64,000 nt of DNA from Rugamonas fusca (GTDB lineage Bacteria; Pseudomonadota; Gammaproteobacteria; Burkholderiales; Burkholderiaceae_D): contig NZ_JACEZS010000007.1 of the NCBI RefSeq assembly GCF_014042365.1, forward strand, positions 124,001 through 188,000. Direction: 5' to 3'. This document shows positions 8,930 to 18,278 of the stretch, one piece after another (within the stretch, counting starts at the first letter, position 1; every line of letters begins with the position of its first letter). Below the pieces are notes generated by a model. That model was not told the DNA's origin. It was given only the letters and a program-made list of their open reading frames with translations, and made no database searches. A program made the position numbers and the translations under genes.

Positions 8930-9382
8930 TCAACGCTTGCGCATCTTGTGCAGATGGCGGTCCAGGCTGTTGGCGAAATGCTGGCGGTCGGCCTGGCTGA
9001 AGGCGGCCGGACCGCCCGTGTCCACGCCACTGCCGCGCAGCTCGTCGAGGAAGGCGCGCATGGTCAGCATTTGCTGGATGTTGTCGCGCGTGTAGAACTC
9101 GCCGCGCGGGTTGAGGGCGTAGCCGCCCTTGTCCAGCACGTCGGAGGCGAGCGGAATGTCGCCCGTGATGACGAGGTCACCCGCCGCCAGCCGGCGCACG
9201 ATCTCCTGGTCCGCCACGTCGGCGCCGGACGGCACTTGCAGGGCGCGGATGAAACGGGATGGCGGCACCCGCATCAGCTGGTTGGCCACCAGTGTTAGCT
9301 GCAGCTGGGTACGCTCGGCCACCCGGTACAGGATCTCCTTGATGACGGCCGGACAGGCGTCCGCATCGACCCAGATGTGCAT
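8930..9382 (-). CDS. YaiI/YqxD family protein (DUF188)
   Basis: The 150-residue product begins [18 protein letters not shown], the hallmark of the UPF0178/DUF188 family, whose conserved acidic residues suggest a PIN-like metal-dependent nuclease fold. Other conserved stretches are [36 protein letters not shown] and a C-terminal [12 protein letters not shown]. Activity has not been established for the family. A start seven codons upstream would overlap ruvB; 9382 avoids this and fits the family. It follows ruvB directly and is probably co-transcribed with it. Confidence 0.88.
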   Translation of the reverse strand: MHIWVDADACPAVIKEILYRVAERTQLQLTLVANQLMRVPPSRFIRALQVPSGADVADQEIVRRLAAGDLVITGDIPLASDVLDKGGYALNPRGEFYTRDNIQQMLTMRAFLDELRGSGVDTGGPAAFSQADRQHFANSLDRHLHKMRKR

Positions 9383-9390
9383 GGGCGGGT

Positions 9391-10446
9391 TCAGCTCTCC
9401 CACAGCTCGCCGTTCGGGTTGATGCGCGGGGGATTGACGCCGAAATGCAGGTAGGCGGCCGGCGTGGCCACCCGTCCGCGCGGCGTGCGTTGCAGGAAAC
9501 CTTGCTGGATCAGATAAGGTTCCAGCACGTCCTCGATGGTATCGGCCGCCTCGCCGATGGCCGCCGCCAGGTTGCCGATGCCCACCGGACCGCCGCCGAA
9601 CTTGAACAGCACCGCTTCCAGCAGCTTGCGGTCCATCACGTCGAATCCGACCGTGTCCACGTCCAGCATGACGAGCGCCGCGTCCGCCACTTGCTTGGTG
9701 ATGTCGCCGTTGCCCTTCACTTCCGCGTAGTCACGCACGCGGCGCAGCAGACGGTTGGCGATGCGGGGTGTGCCGCGCGCGCGGCGCGCCACCTCGGCCG
9801 CGCCGTCGGGCGCGATCTCGGCCTTGAGCAAGGCGGCGCTACGGGTGACGATGCGGGTCAACTCGGCCGTGTTGTAGAACTCCAGCCGCGCCACGATGCC
9901 GAAACGGTCGCGCAGCGGATTGGTCAGCATGCCGGCCCGCGTGGTGGCGCCCACCAGCGTGAACGGCTGCAAGTCCAGCTTGACGGAACGGGCCGCCGGG
10001 CCTTCACCGATCATGATATCGATCTGGTAATCCTCGAGTGCCGGGTACAGGATTTCCTCCACCACGGGCGACAGGCGGTGGATTTCGTCGATGAACAGCA
10101 CATCGTTCGCTTCCAGGTTGGTCAGGATGGCGGCCAGGTCGCCGGGACGCTCGAGCACGGGGCCGGAAGTCTGGCGCAGGTTCACGCCCATTTCGCGCGC
10201 GATGATGTTGGCCAGCGTGGTCTTGCCCAGGCCGGGCGGACCGAACAGCAAGGTGTGGTCCAGCGCCTCGCCGCGCTTGCGGGCGGCCTTGATGAAGATT
10301 TCCAGCTGGTCGCGGATCTTTTCCTGCCCGACATATTCATCGAGGTGCTTGGGACGCAAGGCCCGTTCGATCGCTTCCTCATTGGGCGAAGCGGGCGCCG
10401 CGTCGATGATGCGCTGTTCGGTGAAGTTGTCGGTTTGGATGCTCAT
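9391..10446 (-). CDS. ruvB: Holliday junction branch migration helicase RuvB
   Basis: RuvB is the AAA+ motor that drives branch migration of Holliday junctions together with RuvA. The 351-residue protein has Walker [10 protein letters not shown] at residues 69-77, Walker B with DEIH at 120-123, sensor-type GATTRAG, and the C-terminal winged helix with [10 protein letters not shown]. The length is normal. It is separated from ruvA by about 130 bases with no gene. Confidence 0.98.
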   Translation of the reverse strand: MSIQTDNFTEQRIIDAAPASPNEEAIERALRPKHLDEYVGQEKIRDQLEIFIKAARKRGEALDHTLLFGPPGLGKTTLANIIAREMGVNLRQTSGPVLERPGDLAAILTNLEANDVLFIDEIHRLSPVVEEILYPALEDYQIDIMIGEGPAARSVKLDLQPFTLVGATTRAGMLTNPLRDRFGIVARLEFYNTAELTRIVTRSAALLKAEIAPDGAAEVARRARGTPRIANRLLRRVRDYAEVKGNGDITKQVADAALVMLDVDTVGFDVMDRKLLEAVLFKFGGGPVGIGNLAAAIGEAADTIEDVLEPYLIQQGFLQRTPRGRVATPAAYLHFGVNPPRINPNGELWES

Positions 10447-10579
10447 GTAATCATCATGCTAGTTCTTGGCTTTCGCCTTGGTATCCCATTCTAAGCCATT
10501 CACAAGGACGTCGGCCAATGCAATGGCAACAGGGTTTAAGGTGACACGCATCCGCGCCAGGACATCCAATTGAAGCAAA

Positions 10580-11158
10580 TCACCCCTTCGACAGCGCTTT
10601 CAACGCCAGCTTGATGCCGTCCGATACGCTGGTGGCGGCAGGTATGTTCTTCAGCGCCGCCACCGCCTCCTTGTCCGAGTAACCCAGCGCCAGCAGCGCG
10701 TTCAGGATGTCCGACTGCGCGTCCGGCACGGCATGGGCGCCGCCGGCGCCGATGTCGGCGCCCAGCTTGCCCTTCAGTTCCAGCAGCAGCCGTTCGGCCG
10801 TCTTCTTGCCGATGCCGGGCACCTTGACCAGGCGGCCCGATTCCTGCAACGTCACCGCCTGCGCCAGATCGGCGATCGACATACCCGACAGGATGGACAG
10901 CGCCGTACGCGCGCCCACGCCGCTGATCTTGATCAGCTGGCGGAACACGGCGCGCTCCTCGGCGTTGCCGAAGCCAAACAGCAAATGGGCATCCTCGCGG
11001 ATGGCCTGGTGGGTGAACAGCACCACCTTCTCGCCCACCTGCGGCAGGTTGTAGAAGGTGCTCATCGGCACATCCACCTCATAGCCCACGCCCTGCACGT
11101 CGACCAGCAGTTGCGGCGGATTTTTTTCCAGCAGGATGCCGGACAGACGACCTATCAT
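10580..11158 (-). CDS. ruvA: Holliday junction-binding protein RuvA
   Basis: RuvA (192 residues) forms the tetramer that grips the four-way junction and loads RuvB. The N-terminal OB fold begins [28 protein letters not shown]; tandem helix-hairpin-helix motifs are seen in [18 protein letters not shown] and [20 protein letters not shown]. The C-terminal RuvB-binding domain contains [12 protein letters not shown]. The ribosome-binding AAGG lies in a small hairpin (11163-11177) four bases before the start. It lies 30 bases after ruvC. Confidence 0.98.
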   Translation of the reverse strand: MIGRLSGILLEKNPPQLLVDVQGVGYEVDVPMSTFYNLPQVGEKVVLFTHQAIREDAHLLFGFGNAEERAVFRQLIKISGVGARTALSILSGMSIADLAQAVTLQESGRLVKVPGIGKKTAERLLLELKGKLGADIGAGGAHAVPDAQSDILNALLALGYSDKEAVAALKNIPAATSVSDGIKLALKALSKG

Positions 11159-11188
11159 CGTGATACCTTTTTGGTATTAGTAAGGGAA

Positions 11189-11761
11189 TTAGCCGACCAG
11201 CCGGCCGCGCCGCAGCCGCAGCCCGGCCAGCGGTCCGGGCAGGCCGGCGGCGGCGACCGTTGCGCTGGCCGCGCTGGCGCCGGCGATCAGGGTCAGCGTT
11301 TCGCGGCTGTGGGCATGGCAGATGGCCACGCCCAGCGCGTCGGCCGCGTCGGTACCGGGCAAACCGGGCAGCGCCAGCAGCCGCGCCACCATGGCCTGCA
11401 CCTGGGCCTTCACGGCCCGGCCCGTACCGACCACGGCCTGCTTGACCTGGGTGGGCGAATATTCGGCCACGGCCAGCTCGGCCGTCACCAGCGCGCAGAT
11501 GGCCGCGCCGCGGGCCTGGCCCAGCAACAAGGTCGATTGGGGATTGACGTTCACAAACACTTGCTCGATGGCGGCGCAGTCCGGCTGGTACTGACTGGCC
11601 ACCTGCCCCACGCCGTCCAGGATCACTTTCAGGCGCGTGGGCAAATCGCCCTCGCCGCTCTTGATGGTGCCCGAAGCGATGTAGCGCAGCTTGGCCCCCT
11701 GCTGGTGGATGACGCCAAAGCCGGTGGTGCGCAAGCCGGGGTCGATGCCGAGAATAATCAT
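11189..11761 (-). CDS. ruvC: Holliday junction resolvase RuvC
   Basis: RuvC (190 residues) is the RNase H-fold endonuclease that cuts Holliday junctions. It starts [17 protein letters not shown] with the first catalytic Asp at residue 7; the catalytic Glu is in AAIEQVFVN, and the C-terminal acidic pair is in [15 protein letters not shown]. An upstream ATG at 11821 would add 20 unrelated residues and run into the purH terminator, so I prefer 11761. It is the first gene of a ruvC-ruvA-ruvB series. Confidence 0.96.
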   Translation of the reverse strand: MIILGIDPGLRTTGFGVIHQQGAKLRYIASGTIKSGEGDLPTRLKVILDGVGQVASQYQPDCAAIEQVFVNVNPQSTLLLGQARGAAICALVTAELAVAEYSPTQVKQAVVGTGRAVKAQVQAMVARLLALPGLPGTDAADALGVAICHAHSRETLTLIAGASAASATVAAAGLPGPLAGLRLRRGRLVG

Positions 11762-11798
11762 TCCCGGATTGTAACCGGGAAAATTGAATGCTGTATAT

Positions 11799-11837
11799 AA
11801 AAACAGTGCGGCGGACCGCAAACGGCCCGCCGCACTG
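11799..11837 (-). terminator. purH terminator
   Basis: CAGTGCGGCGG (11804-11814) pairs perfectly with CCGCCGCACTG (11827-11837). On the reverse strand the hairpin is followed by a U5 run (A residues at 11799-11803). It lies just after the purH stop (11854) and separates purH transcription from ruvC. Confidence 0.8.
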
Positions 11838-11853
11838 CAGGGACTACTTGCGA

Positions 11854-13440
11854 TTAATGGCGGAAGTGGCGGGTGCCGGTGTACACCATGACCACGCCGC
11901 GCTCGTCAGCCGCGTCGATCACTTCCTGGTCGCGCATCGAGCCGCCCGGATGGATCACGCAGGTCGCGCCCGCGTCCACCACCACGTCCAGGCCATCGCG
12001 GAACGGGAAGAAGGCGTCCGACGCCACCACCGAACCGGCCAGCGACAGGCCGGCGTTCTGCGCCTTGATCGAGGCGATGCGGGCCGAGTCGATACGGCTC
12101 ATCTGGCCGGCGCCCACGCCCAGCGTCATGTTGTTACCGCAGAACACGATGGCGTTGGACTTGACGTACTTGGCCACACGCCACGCGAACATCATGTCCT
12201 GCAATTGCTGCTGGGTAGGCTGGAGCTTGGTCACCACTTTCAGGTCGGCGATCATGACGTTCTTGGCATCGGCCGATTGCACCAGCAGGCCGCCGCCGAC
12301 GCGCTTGAAGTCCATCGCGTTGACGCCGTTGCCCAGCGGGATTTCCAGCAGGCGCACGTTCTGCTTGGCCGACAGGATCTGCAGCGCTTCAGCCGTGAAC
12401 GATGGCGCGATCAGCACTTCCACGAACAGCTTGGCCAGTTCCGTGGCGGCCACGCCGTCCACTTCCGTGTTGAAGGCGATGATGCCGCCGAAGGCCGAAG
12501 TCGGATCGGTCTGCAGCGCGCGCTTGTAGGCGTCCACCGCGTTGGCGCCCAGCGCCACGCCGCATGGATTGGCGTGCTTGACGATCACGCAGGCGGCGCT
12601 CTGGTCGAAACCGCCCAGGCTCTTCACGCATTCCCAGGCCGCGTCGGCGTCGGCGATGTTGTTGTACGACAGTTCCTTGCCTTGCAGCTGGCGGTAGTTG
12701 GCCAGTGCGCCGGCCGACGGTTGCAGGTCGCGGTAGAAGGCGGCGCTCTGGTGCGGGTTCTCGCCGTAGCGCATGTCCTGCACTTTTTCGAACGCCACGT
12801 TCAGCGTTTGCGGGTAGGTGGCGCGGCTGGCGTGGGCCTTGTCGGCGCCCAGGCTGGTCAGGTAGTTGGTGATGGCGCCGTCGTACTGGGCCGTGTGGGC
12901 GTAGACCTTGGTGGCCAGCTTGAAGCGGGTGTCGTAGCTGACCTGGCCGGGCGCGTTGTCGGTACTCTTCATTTCAGCCAGCACCACGCCGTAGTCGGCC
13001 GGGTCGCAGATCACCACCACGTCCTTGTGGTTCTTGGCGGCCGAACGCAGCATGGTGGGACCGCCGATGTCGATGTTCTCGATCGCGTCTTCCAGCGTGC
13101 ACGTGTCCTTGGCCACCGTGGCCTGGAACGGGTACAGGTTGACCACCACCATGTCGATGGTCGGCATGTTGTGCTCTTCCAGCTTGGCCATGTGCTCAGG
13201 GAAATCGCGGCGGGCCAGGATGCCGCCGTGCACTTTCGGGTGCAGCGTCTTCACGCGGCCATCGAGCATCTCCGGGAAGCCCGTGTAGTCGGCCACCTCG
13301 GTCACGGCCAGGCCGTTGTCGGCCAGCAGTTTGGCGGTGCCGCCGGTCGACAGCAGGTTGACGCCCATGGCCGCCAGGGCGCGGGCGAAGTCCAGGACGC
13401 CGGTCTTGTCGGATACGGAGATGAGAGCTTGTTTAATCAT
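11854..13440 (-). CDS. purH: bifunctional AICAR transformylase/IMP cyclohydrolase
   Basis: PurH catalyses the last two steps of IMP synthesis. The 528-residue protein has the normal length. Its N-terminal MGS-like cyclohydrolase domain begins [21 protein letters not shown] and contains [10 protein letters not shown] and [18 protein letters not shown]. The transformylase domain carries LRYGENPHQ and [12 protein letters not shown] with the catalytic Lys-His, and ends near [18 protein letters not shown]. It lies downstream of dusB and fis, a usual betaproteobacterial arrangement, and ends at a strong hairpin terminator. Confidence 0.98.
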   Translation of the reverse strand: MIKQALISVSDKTGVLDFARALAAMGVNLLSTGGTAKLLADNGLAVTEVADYTGFPEMLDGRVKTLHPKVHGGILARRDFPEHMAKLEEHNMPTIDMVVVNLYPFQATVAKDTCTLEDAIENIDIGGPTMLRSAAKNHKDVVVICDPADYGVVLAEMKSTDNAPGQVSYDTRFKLATKVYAHTAQYDGAITNYLTSLGADKAHASRATYPQTLNVAFEKVQDMRYGENPHQSAAFYRDLQPSAGALANYRQLQGKELSYNNIADADAAWECVKSLGGFDQSAACVIVKHANPCGVALGANAVDAYKRALQTDPTSAFGGIIAFNTEVDGVAATELAKLFVEVLIAPSFTAEALQILSAKQNVRLLEIPLGNGVNAMDFKRVGGGLLVQSADAKNVMIADLKVVTKLQPTQQQLQDMMFAWRVAKYVKSNAIVFCGNNMTLGVGAGQMSRIDSARIASIKAQNAGLSLAGSVVASDAFFPFRDGLDVVVDAGATCVIHPGGSMRDQEVIDAADERGVVMVYTGTRHFRH

Positions 13441-13532
13441 GGCTATGGCTAGTTGGTTGAGGTTTCTTGGTTCAAGCCCACCGGCGCCAGCGGCCAGTCA
13501 CAGCCACCGAGGTGCCGGAAGGTCGCGCGCGC

Positions 13533-13766
13533 TTACAGCAGGCCGTGCTCTTGCAGTTTCTTGCGCAGGGTGTTGCGGTTGATGCCCAGCATTTGCGCCG
13601 CATGCGACTGGTTGCCGTCGGCGCGCGTCATCACCACTTCGAGGATGGGTTTTTCCACGGTCAGCACGACCATGTCGTAGATATTCGATGCTTGTTGCTC
13701 GCCCAGGTCGTTGAAGTAATCTTCAAGGCTTTTCTGGACCACTTCCTGGATACTTTCTTTGCTCAT
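13533..13766 (-). CDS. fis: Fis family nucleoid protein/regulator
   Basis: This 77-residue protein is a Fis-type DNA-binding protein. The first half (ESIQEVVQKSLEDYFNDL) is the dimerisation region and the last 30 residues form the helix-turn-helix (NQSHAAQMLGINRNTLRKKL). It is a little shorter than E. coli Fis (98 residues), as is usual in betaproteobacteria. It lies just downstream of dusB, the classic dusB-fis operon, and upstream of purH. Confidence 0.93.
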   Translation of the reverse strand: MSKESIQEVVQKSLEDYFNDLGEQQASNIYDMVVLTVEKPILEVVMTRADGNQSHAAQMLGINRNTLRKKLQEHGLL

Positions 13767-13874
13767 TTTGTTACCGTTCGGCTAATTGATCTGTTATGAC
13801 GCCATTGTCGCGGATCACGCGGCAGCAGCGTTTGCCCTTTTTTTTCTACCTTGTTTTGAAGCTCCGGAGCACCG

Positions 13875-14891
13875 TTATGCGGCCTCCGCTGGTTCCGGGA
13901 GGCGGTATTGTAACCGCTCGCCAAAACGCCACTGCGATTCAAAGAACTGGTCGACGAGCTGCAACTGCTCATCCGTCGACTCCAGCAAGTTCATTTGCTG
14001 GCGGAACGCTTCCCCGCCCTCCAGGTCGCGCACATACCAGCCGATATGCTTGCGCGCCGTGCGCACGCCCAGGTATTCGCCGTAGAACGCGTAGTGGGCG
14101 CGCAGGTGCTCGTCCATCAGCGCCCGCACCTCGTCCACGTAGGGCGCCGGCAAATGGGTGCCGGTGCGCAAATAGTGGTCGATTTCGCGGAAGATCCATG
14201 GCCGGCCCTGGGCGGCGCGGCCCACCATGATGGCGTCGGCGCCCGTCTGGTCCAGCACGTAGCGGGCTTTTTCCGGCGAAGTGATGTCGCCGTTGGCCAC
14301 CACGGGGATGGCCACGGCGCGCTTGACGGCGGCGATGGTGTCGTACTCGGCGTCGCCCTTGTAGCCGTCGGCGCGGGTGCGGCCATGCAAGGTCAGCATG
14401 GCGATACCGGCGTCTTCGGCGATGCGGGCGATGGTCAGCGCGTTCTTGTTGGCGCGGTTCCAGCCGGTGCGGAACTTGAGCGTGACGGGCACGTCCACCG
14501 CACCCACCACGGCGTGCAGGATCTCCTTGACCAGCGCCTCATCCTGCAACAGGGCCGAACCGCACCAGCTGTTGCACACCTTTTTCACGGGGCAGCCCAT
14601 GTTGATGTCGATGATCTGGGCGCCACGTTCCACGTTGAAGCGGGCGCAGTCGGCCAGGTCTTGCGGATCGGCGCCGGCGATCTGCACCGCCTTGGGTTCC
14701 ATTTCGCCCGCATGGTCGATCCGGCGCGAACTCTTTTCCGTGGCCCACAGCCGCGGATTGGAGGCGGCCATCTCGGATACGGCGTAGCCCGCGCCGAGCT
14801 GCTTGCACAGCTGCCGGAATGGACGATCCGTCACCCCCGCCATGGGGGCGACGAATACATTGTTACGCAATAAATAAGGGCCGATTTGCAC
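13875..14891 (-). CDS. dusB: tRNA-dihydrouridine synthase DusB
   Basis: DusB is a flavin enzyme that reduces specific uridines in tRNA to dihydrouridine. The 338-residue TIM-barrel protein starts with NVFVAPMAGVTDRPFRQLC, has DINMGCPVKKV with the catalytic Cys at residue 100, then VTLKFRTGW, LHGRTRADGYKG and the FMN-phosphate region NGDITSPEKA. Partner fis lies 108 bases downstream on the same strand, an arrangement found across Proteobacteria, so the pair is likely co-transcribed. Confidence 0.96.
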   Translation of the reverse strand: MQIGPYLLRNNVFVAPMAGVTDRPFRQLCKQLGAGYAVSEMAASNPRLWATEKSSRRIDHAGEMEPKAVQIAGADPQDLADCARFNVERGAQIIDINMGCPVKKVCNSWCGSALLQDEALVKEILHAVVGAVDVPVTLKFRTGWNRANKNALTIARIAEDAGIAMLTLHGRTRADGYKGDAEYDTIAAVKRAVAIPVVANGDITSPEKARYVLDQTGADAIMVGRAAQGRPWIFREIDHYLRTGTHLPAPYVDEVRALMDEHLRAHYAFYGEYLGVRTARKHIGWYVRDLEGGEAFRQQMNLLESTDEQLQLVDQFFESQWRFGERLQYRLPEPAEAA

Positions 14892-15038
14892 TGGACTTGC
14901 CTGAACGGGAACAAGGAACCCTCTATTTTAACCGAAGGGCTGCTCAATTTATAAGCACTATTTTTCAACAGAACCATCGCCCAGGTGCTTGACAGCCGCG
15001 AATTAATATTGCTGGCTTGGAAAAATAAGCACGCGCGT

Positions 15039-15686
15039 TCAGCTCAATTCATCGAGCGCGGCCGGGCTCAGGTGATCCACCTCGCCCCAGCTGGCCAGGG
15101 TCAGCTTGCCGTCACGCCAGGTGAAACGATTGACGCTGGCGTTCTTGACCTGGAAGTCGCGCGGGCTGTCGAGCGTCATGCCAATGGCTTCCCGGTAGGC
15201 GCATTCGAGCACGCCGCCATGGGCCACCACGGCGATGGTCTGGCCCGGATGGCGCGCGGCCCAGTGGCCGATATGATCGACGGCGCGGCGGTAGAACTGG
15301 CGGAAGCTTTCGGCCGGACGGGCGCCGGCCGGCATCACGGCGTCCACATCCCGCGCTTGCCACAAGGCATATTCGGCCGGGTAGCGCTCGGCGATCTCGG
15401 CATACAGCATGCCTTCGAACACGCCGTAGCAGCGTTCGCGCAGGCCGGGGTCGGTATGCACGGGCATGCCGTGCTGGCCGGCCACGGCATGGGCCGTCTG
15501 CAAGGCGCGCTCCAGATCGCTGGCGATGATGGCGTCCAGCCGCTCGCCGGCCAAGGCGCGGCCCAGCGCTTCAGCCTGGCGCCGGCCTTCCTCGTTCAAT
15601 GCGATGTCGGTATGGCCCTGCAGGCGGCGCGCGGCGTTCCAGGCCGTTTCGCCGTGGCGAATCAGCAAGATATTCGTGTGTTTCAT
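15039..15686 (-). CDS. histidine phosphatase family protein (GpmB-like)
   Basis: The 215-residue protein is a phosphoglycerate-mutase-like histidine phosphatase. The phosphohistidine motif RHGE is at residues 10-13 (LLIRHGETAWN), followed by GHTDIALNEEGRRQAEALG, ASDLERALQTA and the second catalytic His in VAVVAHGGVLE. Enzymes of this subgroup act on various small phosphate esters, so the substrate is undetermined. It ends the tyrS-dtd-PEBP series, starting 4 bases after the preceding gene stops. Confidence 0.88.
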   Translation of the reverse strand: MKHTNILLIRHGETAWNAARRLQGHTDIALNEEGRRQAEALGRALAGERLDAIIASDLERALQTAHAVAGQHGMPVHTDPGLRERCYGVFEGMLYAEIAERYPAEYALWQARDVDAVMPAGARPAESFRQFYRRAVDHIGHWAARHPGQTIAVVAHGGVLECAYREAIGMTLDSPRDFQVKNASVNRFTWRDGKLTLASWGEVDHLSPAALDELS

Positions 15687-15690
15687 GGAT

Positions 15691-16350
15691 TTATTTGTGC
15701 GGGGGCACCAGCGCCGGGTTGAGCGTGTAGGTGCCGATCAATTGTGCTTCATCAATAATGTGGCCGTGGATGGCGGCACAAGCTTCGGGGCCGGTAAAGC
15801 GCCCTGCCAGCGCCAGTTTCGGCACATCCAGCGCATACAGGCGGAAGATGTAATGGTGCAGGCGCAAGTCGTTCCACGGCGGACAGGGGCCATCATACCC
15901 GTAATAGTCGCCGGCCATGTCCGGATCGGCCGCGAACCAGCCGGTGTAATCGTTGATGCCCTGGCGCAGTGCGTGGACGGCGCCGTTGGCCGCCAGCGCC
16001 ACGCCGGGGCCGGGCTTGCCGTGCGCCACCACACCGGATGCCAGCGCGCCCTCGGGCAGCGCGCGCACGGTGGGCGGCAGGTCGATCAGGGTCCAGTGGA
16101 AAAAATCGCCGCGCGCCAGTTCGAAGGGCAGCGTGTGGCCTTCCATGTTCACGTGACTGCCATCCTGGGGGGCGTCGCCGTCGATGCAGAACAGCACCAG
16201 CGATTCGGTGCCGGCAGGGACCTCGTCCCACGCCAGGTGGGGATGGCGATTATCCGACAGGCGCACCCGGCCGATGGGGTCCATCACCGCGAACGCGCAA
16301 CCGGCGGGGATGGCGCCGCCATCGCGGAAAGTCTCGCTCCACAGTCTCAT
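15691..16350 (-). CDS. YbhB/YbcL family PEBP protein
   Basis: The 219-residue protein belongs to the phosphatidylethanolamine-binding (Raf kinase inhibitor-like) family. Visible signatures are HPHLAWDEVPAGTESLVLFCIDGDAP, FFHWTLIDLPPTVRALPEG and the ligand pocket segment YYGYDGPCPPWNDLRLHHY. There is no signal peptide, so it is probably cytoplasmic; no biochemical role is established for most bacterial members. I chose MRLWSETFRDGG as the start; an in-frame ATG 20 codons upstream adds a non-conserved segment. Confidence 0.85.
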   Translation of the reverse strand: MRLWSETFRDGGAIPAGCAFAVMDPIGRVRLSDNRHPHLAWDEVPAGTESLVLFCIDGDAPQDGSHVNMEGHTLPFELARGDFFHWTLIDLPPTVRALPEGALASGVVAHGKPGPGVALAANGAVHALRQGINDYTGWFAADPDMAGDYYGYDGPCPPWNDLRLHHYIFRLYALDVPKLALAGRFTGPEACAAIHGHIIDEAQLIGTYTLNPALVPPHK

Positions 16351-16422
16351 CGCATCCCCCCGCTCCGCTCCATATCCGCTGGCCAAATTCGCGTGCCGCT
16401 TTGCGCGCACGCAAACATCTTA

Positions 16423-16869
16423 CTATTTGGCCGAAGTTTGCAACCAGAACGTCACCGGACCGTCGTTCGTCAGCGACACTTGCATGTCGGCGCCGAACTG
16501 GCCCGTGGCCACCACGGGATGGCGCGCGCGGGCCTGGGCCACGACATGGTCGAACAGGCGGCGGCCATCCTCGGGGCTGGCGGCCGGCGTGAACGAAGGC
16601 CGGCTGCCGGACTTGGTGTCGGCCGCCAGCGTGAACTGGGGCACCAGCAGCAGGCCGCCAGCCACGTCCGTCACGCTCAGGTTCATCTTGCCGGCGGCGT
16701 CGGCGAACACGCGGTAGCCAAGCAGCTTGGTCAGCAGCGCGTCCGCCTCGCGTTCCGTGTCGCCCCGTTCGGCGCACACCAGCACCATCAGGCCGGCGTC
16801 GATGGCGCCGGTCACGGCGCCCTCCACCACCACGTTGGCGCGCGTGACCCGTTGCAGCAGCGCGATCAT
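16423..16869 (-). CDS. dtd: D-aminoacyl-tRNA deacylase
   Basis: Dtd removes D-amino acids (and glycine from mischarged tRNA-Ala) from tRNA. The 148-residue protein begins [17 protein letters not shown] and contains both family motifs: the [20 protein letters not shown] region with the SQxT-like PQFT, and the GxPV-like region with GPVTFWLQT near the C-terminus. Its ATG overlaps the last 4 bases of tyrS, a biologically sensible pairing since tyrosyl-tRNA synthetase mischarges D-Tyr. Confidence 0.95.
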   Translation of the reverse strand: MIALLQRVTRANVVVEGAVTGAIDAGLMVLVCAERGDTEREADALLTKLLGYRVFADAAGKMNLSVTDVAGGLLLVPQFTLAADTKSGSRPSFTPAASPEDGRRLFDHVVAQARARHPVVATGQFGADMQVSLTNDGPVTFWLQTSAK

Positions 16870-18122
16870 GCGCTCAGCGTGACGCGCGCGAACTTGCGCT
16901 TGCCCACTTGCAGCACGAAGGTGCCCGCTTCGATCTTGACGGCTTTGTCGCTGATCACGGTGCCATCAAGGCGCACGCCGCCCTGGTCGACCATGCGCAT
17001 CGCTTCCGACGTCGATGGGCACAGGCCCGCCTGCTTGAGCAGTTGGGCGATGCCCACCGGCGCGCCGCTCAGCGCCACTTCCGGCACGTCGTCCGGAATG
17101 CCGCCCTTGGAACGGTTGACGAAGTCGGCCAGCGCTTCCTCGGCCGCCTGCTGCGAGTGGAAGCGGGCCACGATTTCCTGCGCCAGCGCCACTTTGGCGT
17201 CGCGCGGATTCTTGCCGTCTGCCACTTCCTGTTTCAGCTGGGCCAGTTCGGCCAGCGAGCGGAACGACAGCAGCTCGTAGTAGCGCCACATCATCACATC
17301 GGAAATGCTCATCAGCTTGGCGAACATGGTGTTGCCCGGTTCCGTGATGCCGATGTAGTTGTTCTTGGACTTGGACATCTTGTCCACGCCATCGAGGCCT
17401 TCCAGCAGTGGCATGGTCAGGATGCACTGCTGTTCCTGGTCGTAATCTTTCTGCAGTTCACGGCCCACCAGCAGGTTGAACTTCTGGTCGGTGCCGCCCA
17501 GCTCCAGGTCAGCCTTGAGTGCGACGGAATCGTAACCTTGCATCAGCGGATAAAGGAACTCATGGACCGCAATCGGCGTCCCACTCTTGAAGCGTTTGCT
17601 GAAATCGTCGCGTTCCATCATGCGTGCCACCGTGTAGCGCGAGGCCAGCTGGATCATGCCGCGCGCGCCCAGCGGATCGCACCACTCGGAGTTGTAGCGG
17701 ATTTCCGTGCGCGACGGATCGAGCACCAGCGAGGCCTGCTTGAAATAGGTCATCGCGTTTTCCTCGACCTGCTCGCGGGTCAGCGGCGGACGGGTGACGT
17801 TGCGGCCGGACGGGTCGCCGATCATGGAGGTGAAGTCGCCGATCAGGAAGATCACCTGGTGGCCCAGGTCCTGCAACTGGCGCATCTTGTTGAGCACCAC
17901 GGTGTGGCCCAGGTGCAAGTCCGGCGCCGTCGGGTCCAGGCCCAGCTTGACGCGCAGCGGCACGCCGCTTTGCTCGGAACGCGCCAGTTTTTGCGCGAAC
18001 TCGCTTTCGACCAGCAGCTCGTCGACACCGCGCTTGGTGATGGCAAGAGCTTCCTGGACGCGGTCCGACAGCGGCAGGACGGGAGCGGGGGCCTTCTTAG
18101 GCGATGCAGACGAGGTATCCAT
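16866..18122 (-). CDS. tyrS: tyrosyl-tRNA synthetase
   Basis: This is a 418-residue class I synthetase for tRNA-Tyr. The HIGH-type motif is HLGHTVV in [17 protein letters not shown] and the KMSKS motif lies in [11 protein letters not shown]. The C-terminal S4-like RNA-binding domain is seen in [17 protein letters not shown]. The N-terminal 20 residues are Pro/Ala-rich and less conserved. It overlaps dtd and is divergent from the M23 peptidase gene. Confidence 0.98.
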   Translation of the reverse strand: MDTSSASPKKAPAPVLPLSDRVQEALAITKRGVDELLVESEFAQKLARSEQSGVPLRVKLGLDPTAPDLHLGHTVVLNKMRQLQDLGHQVIFLIGDFTSMIGDPSGRNVTRPPLTREQVEENAMTYFKQASLVLDPSRTEIRYNSEWCDPLGARGMIQLASRYTVARMMERDDFSKRFKSGTPIAVHEFLYPLMQGYDSVALKADLELGGTDQKFNLLVGRELQKDYDQEQQCILTMPLLEGLDGVDKMSKSKNNYIGITEPGNTMFAKLMSISDVMMWRYYELLSFRSLAELAQLKQEVADGKNPRDAKVALAQEIVARFHSQQAAEEALADFVNRSKGGIPDDVPEVALSGAPVGIAQLLKQAGLCPSTSEAMRMVDQGGVRLDGTVISDKAVKIEAGTFVLQVGKRKFARVTLSA

Positions 18123-18168
18123 ATGTTTGTAAACGATTTTCCGAAAAAAGTAGGCTGGCTCAGGAGTT

Positions 18169-18177
18169 TGTTATAAT
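18169..18177 (+). promoter_or_regulatory. extended -10 promoter for the M23 peptidase gene
   Basis: TGTTATAAT is a perfect extended -10 (TGnTATAAT) about 100 bases upstream of the peptidase ATG. No clear -35 is present, which is normal for extended -10 promoters. The leader is A/T-rich. Confidence 0.5.
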
Positions 18178-18278
18178 GCCCGATCCCATCAATCTTGCCG
18201 TATGAAAACGAACCGAATAAAGAATAAGAAAAATTAAACGTTCCTGAATAGTTCAAGCGGCAAATTTTAACTGATTGC

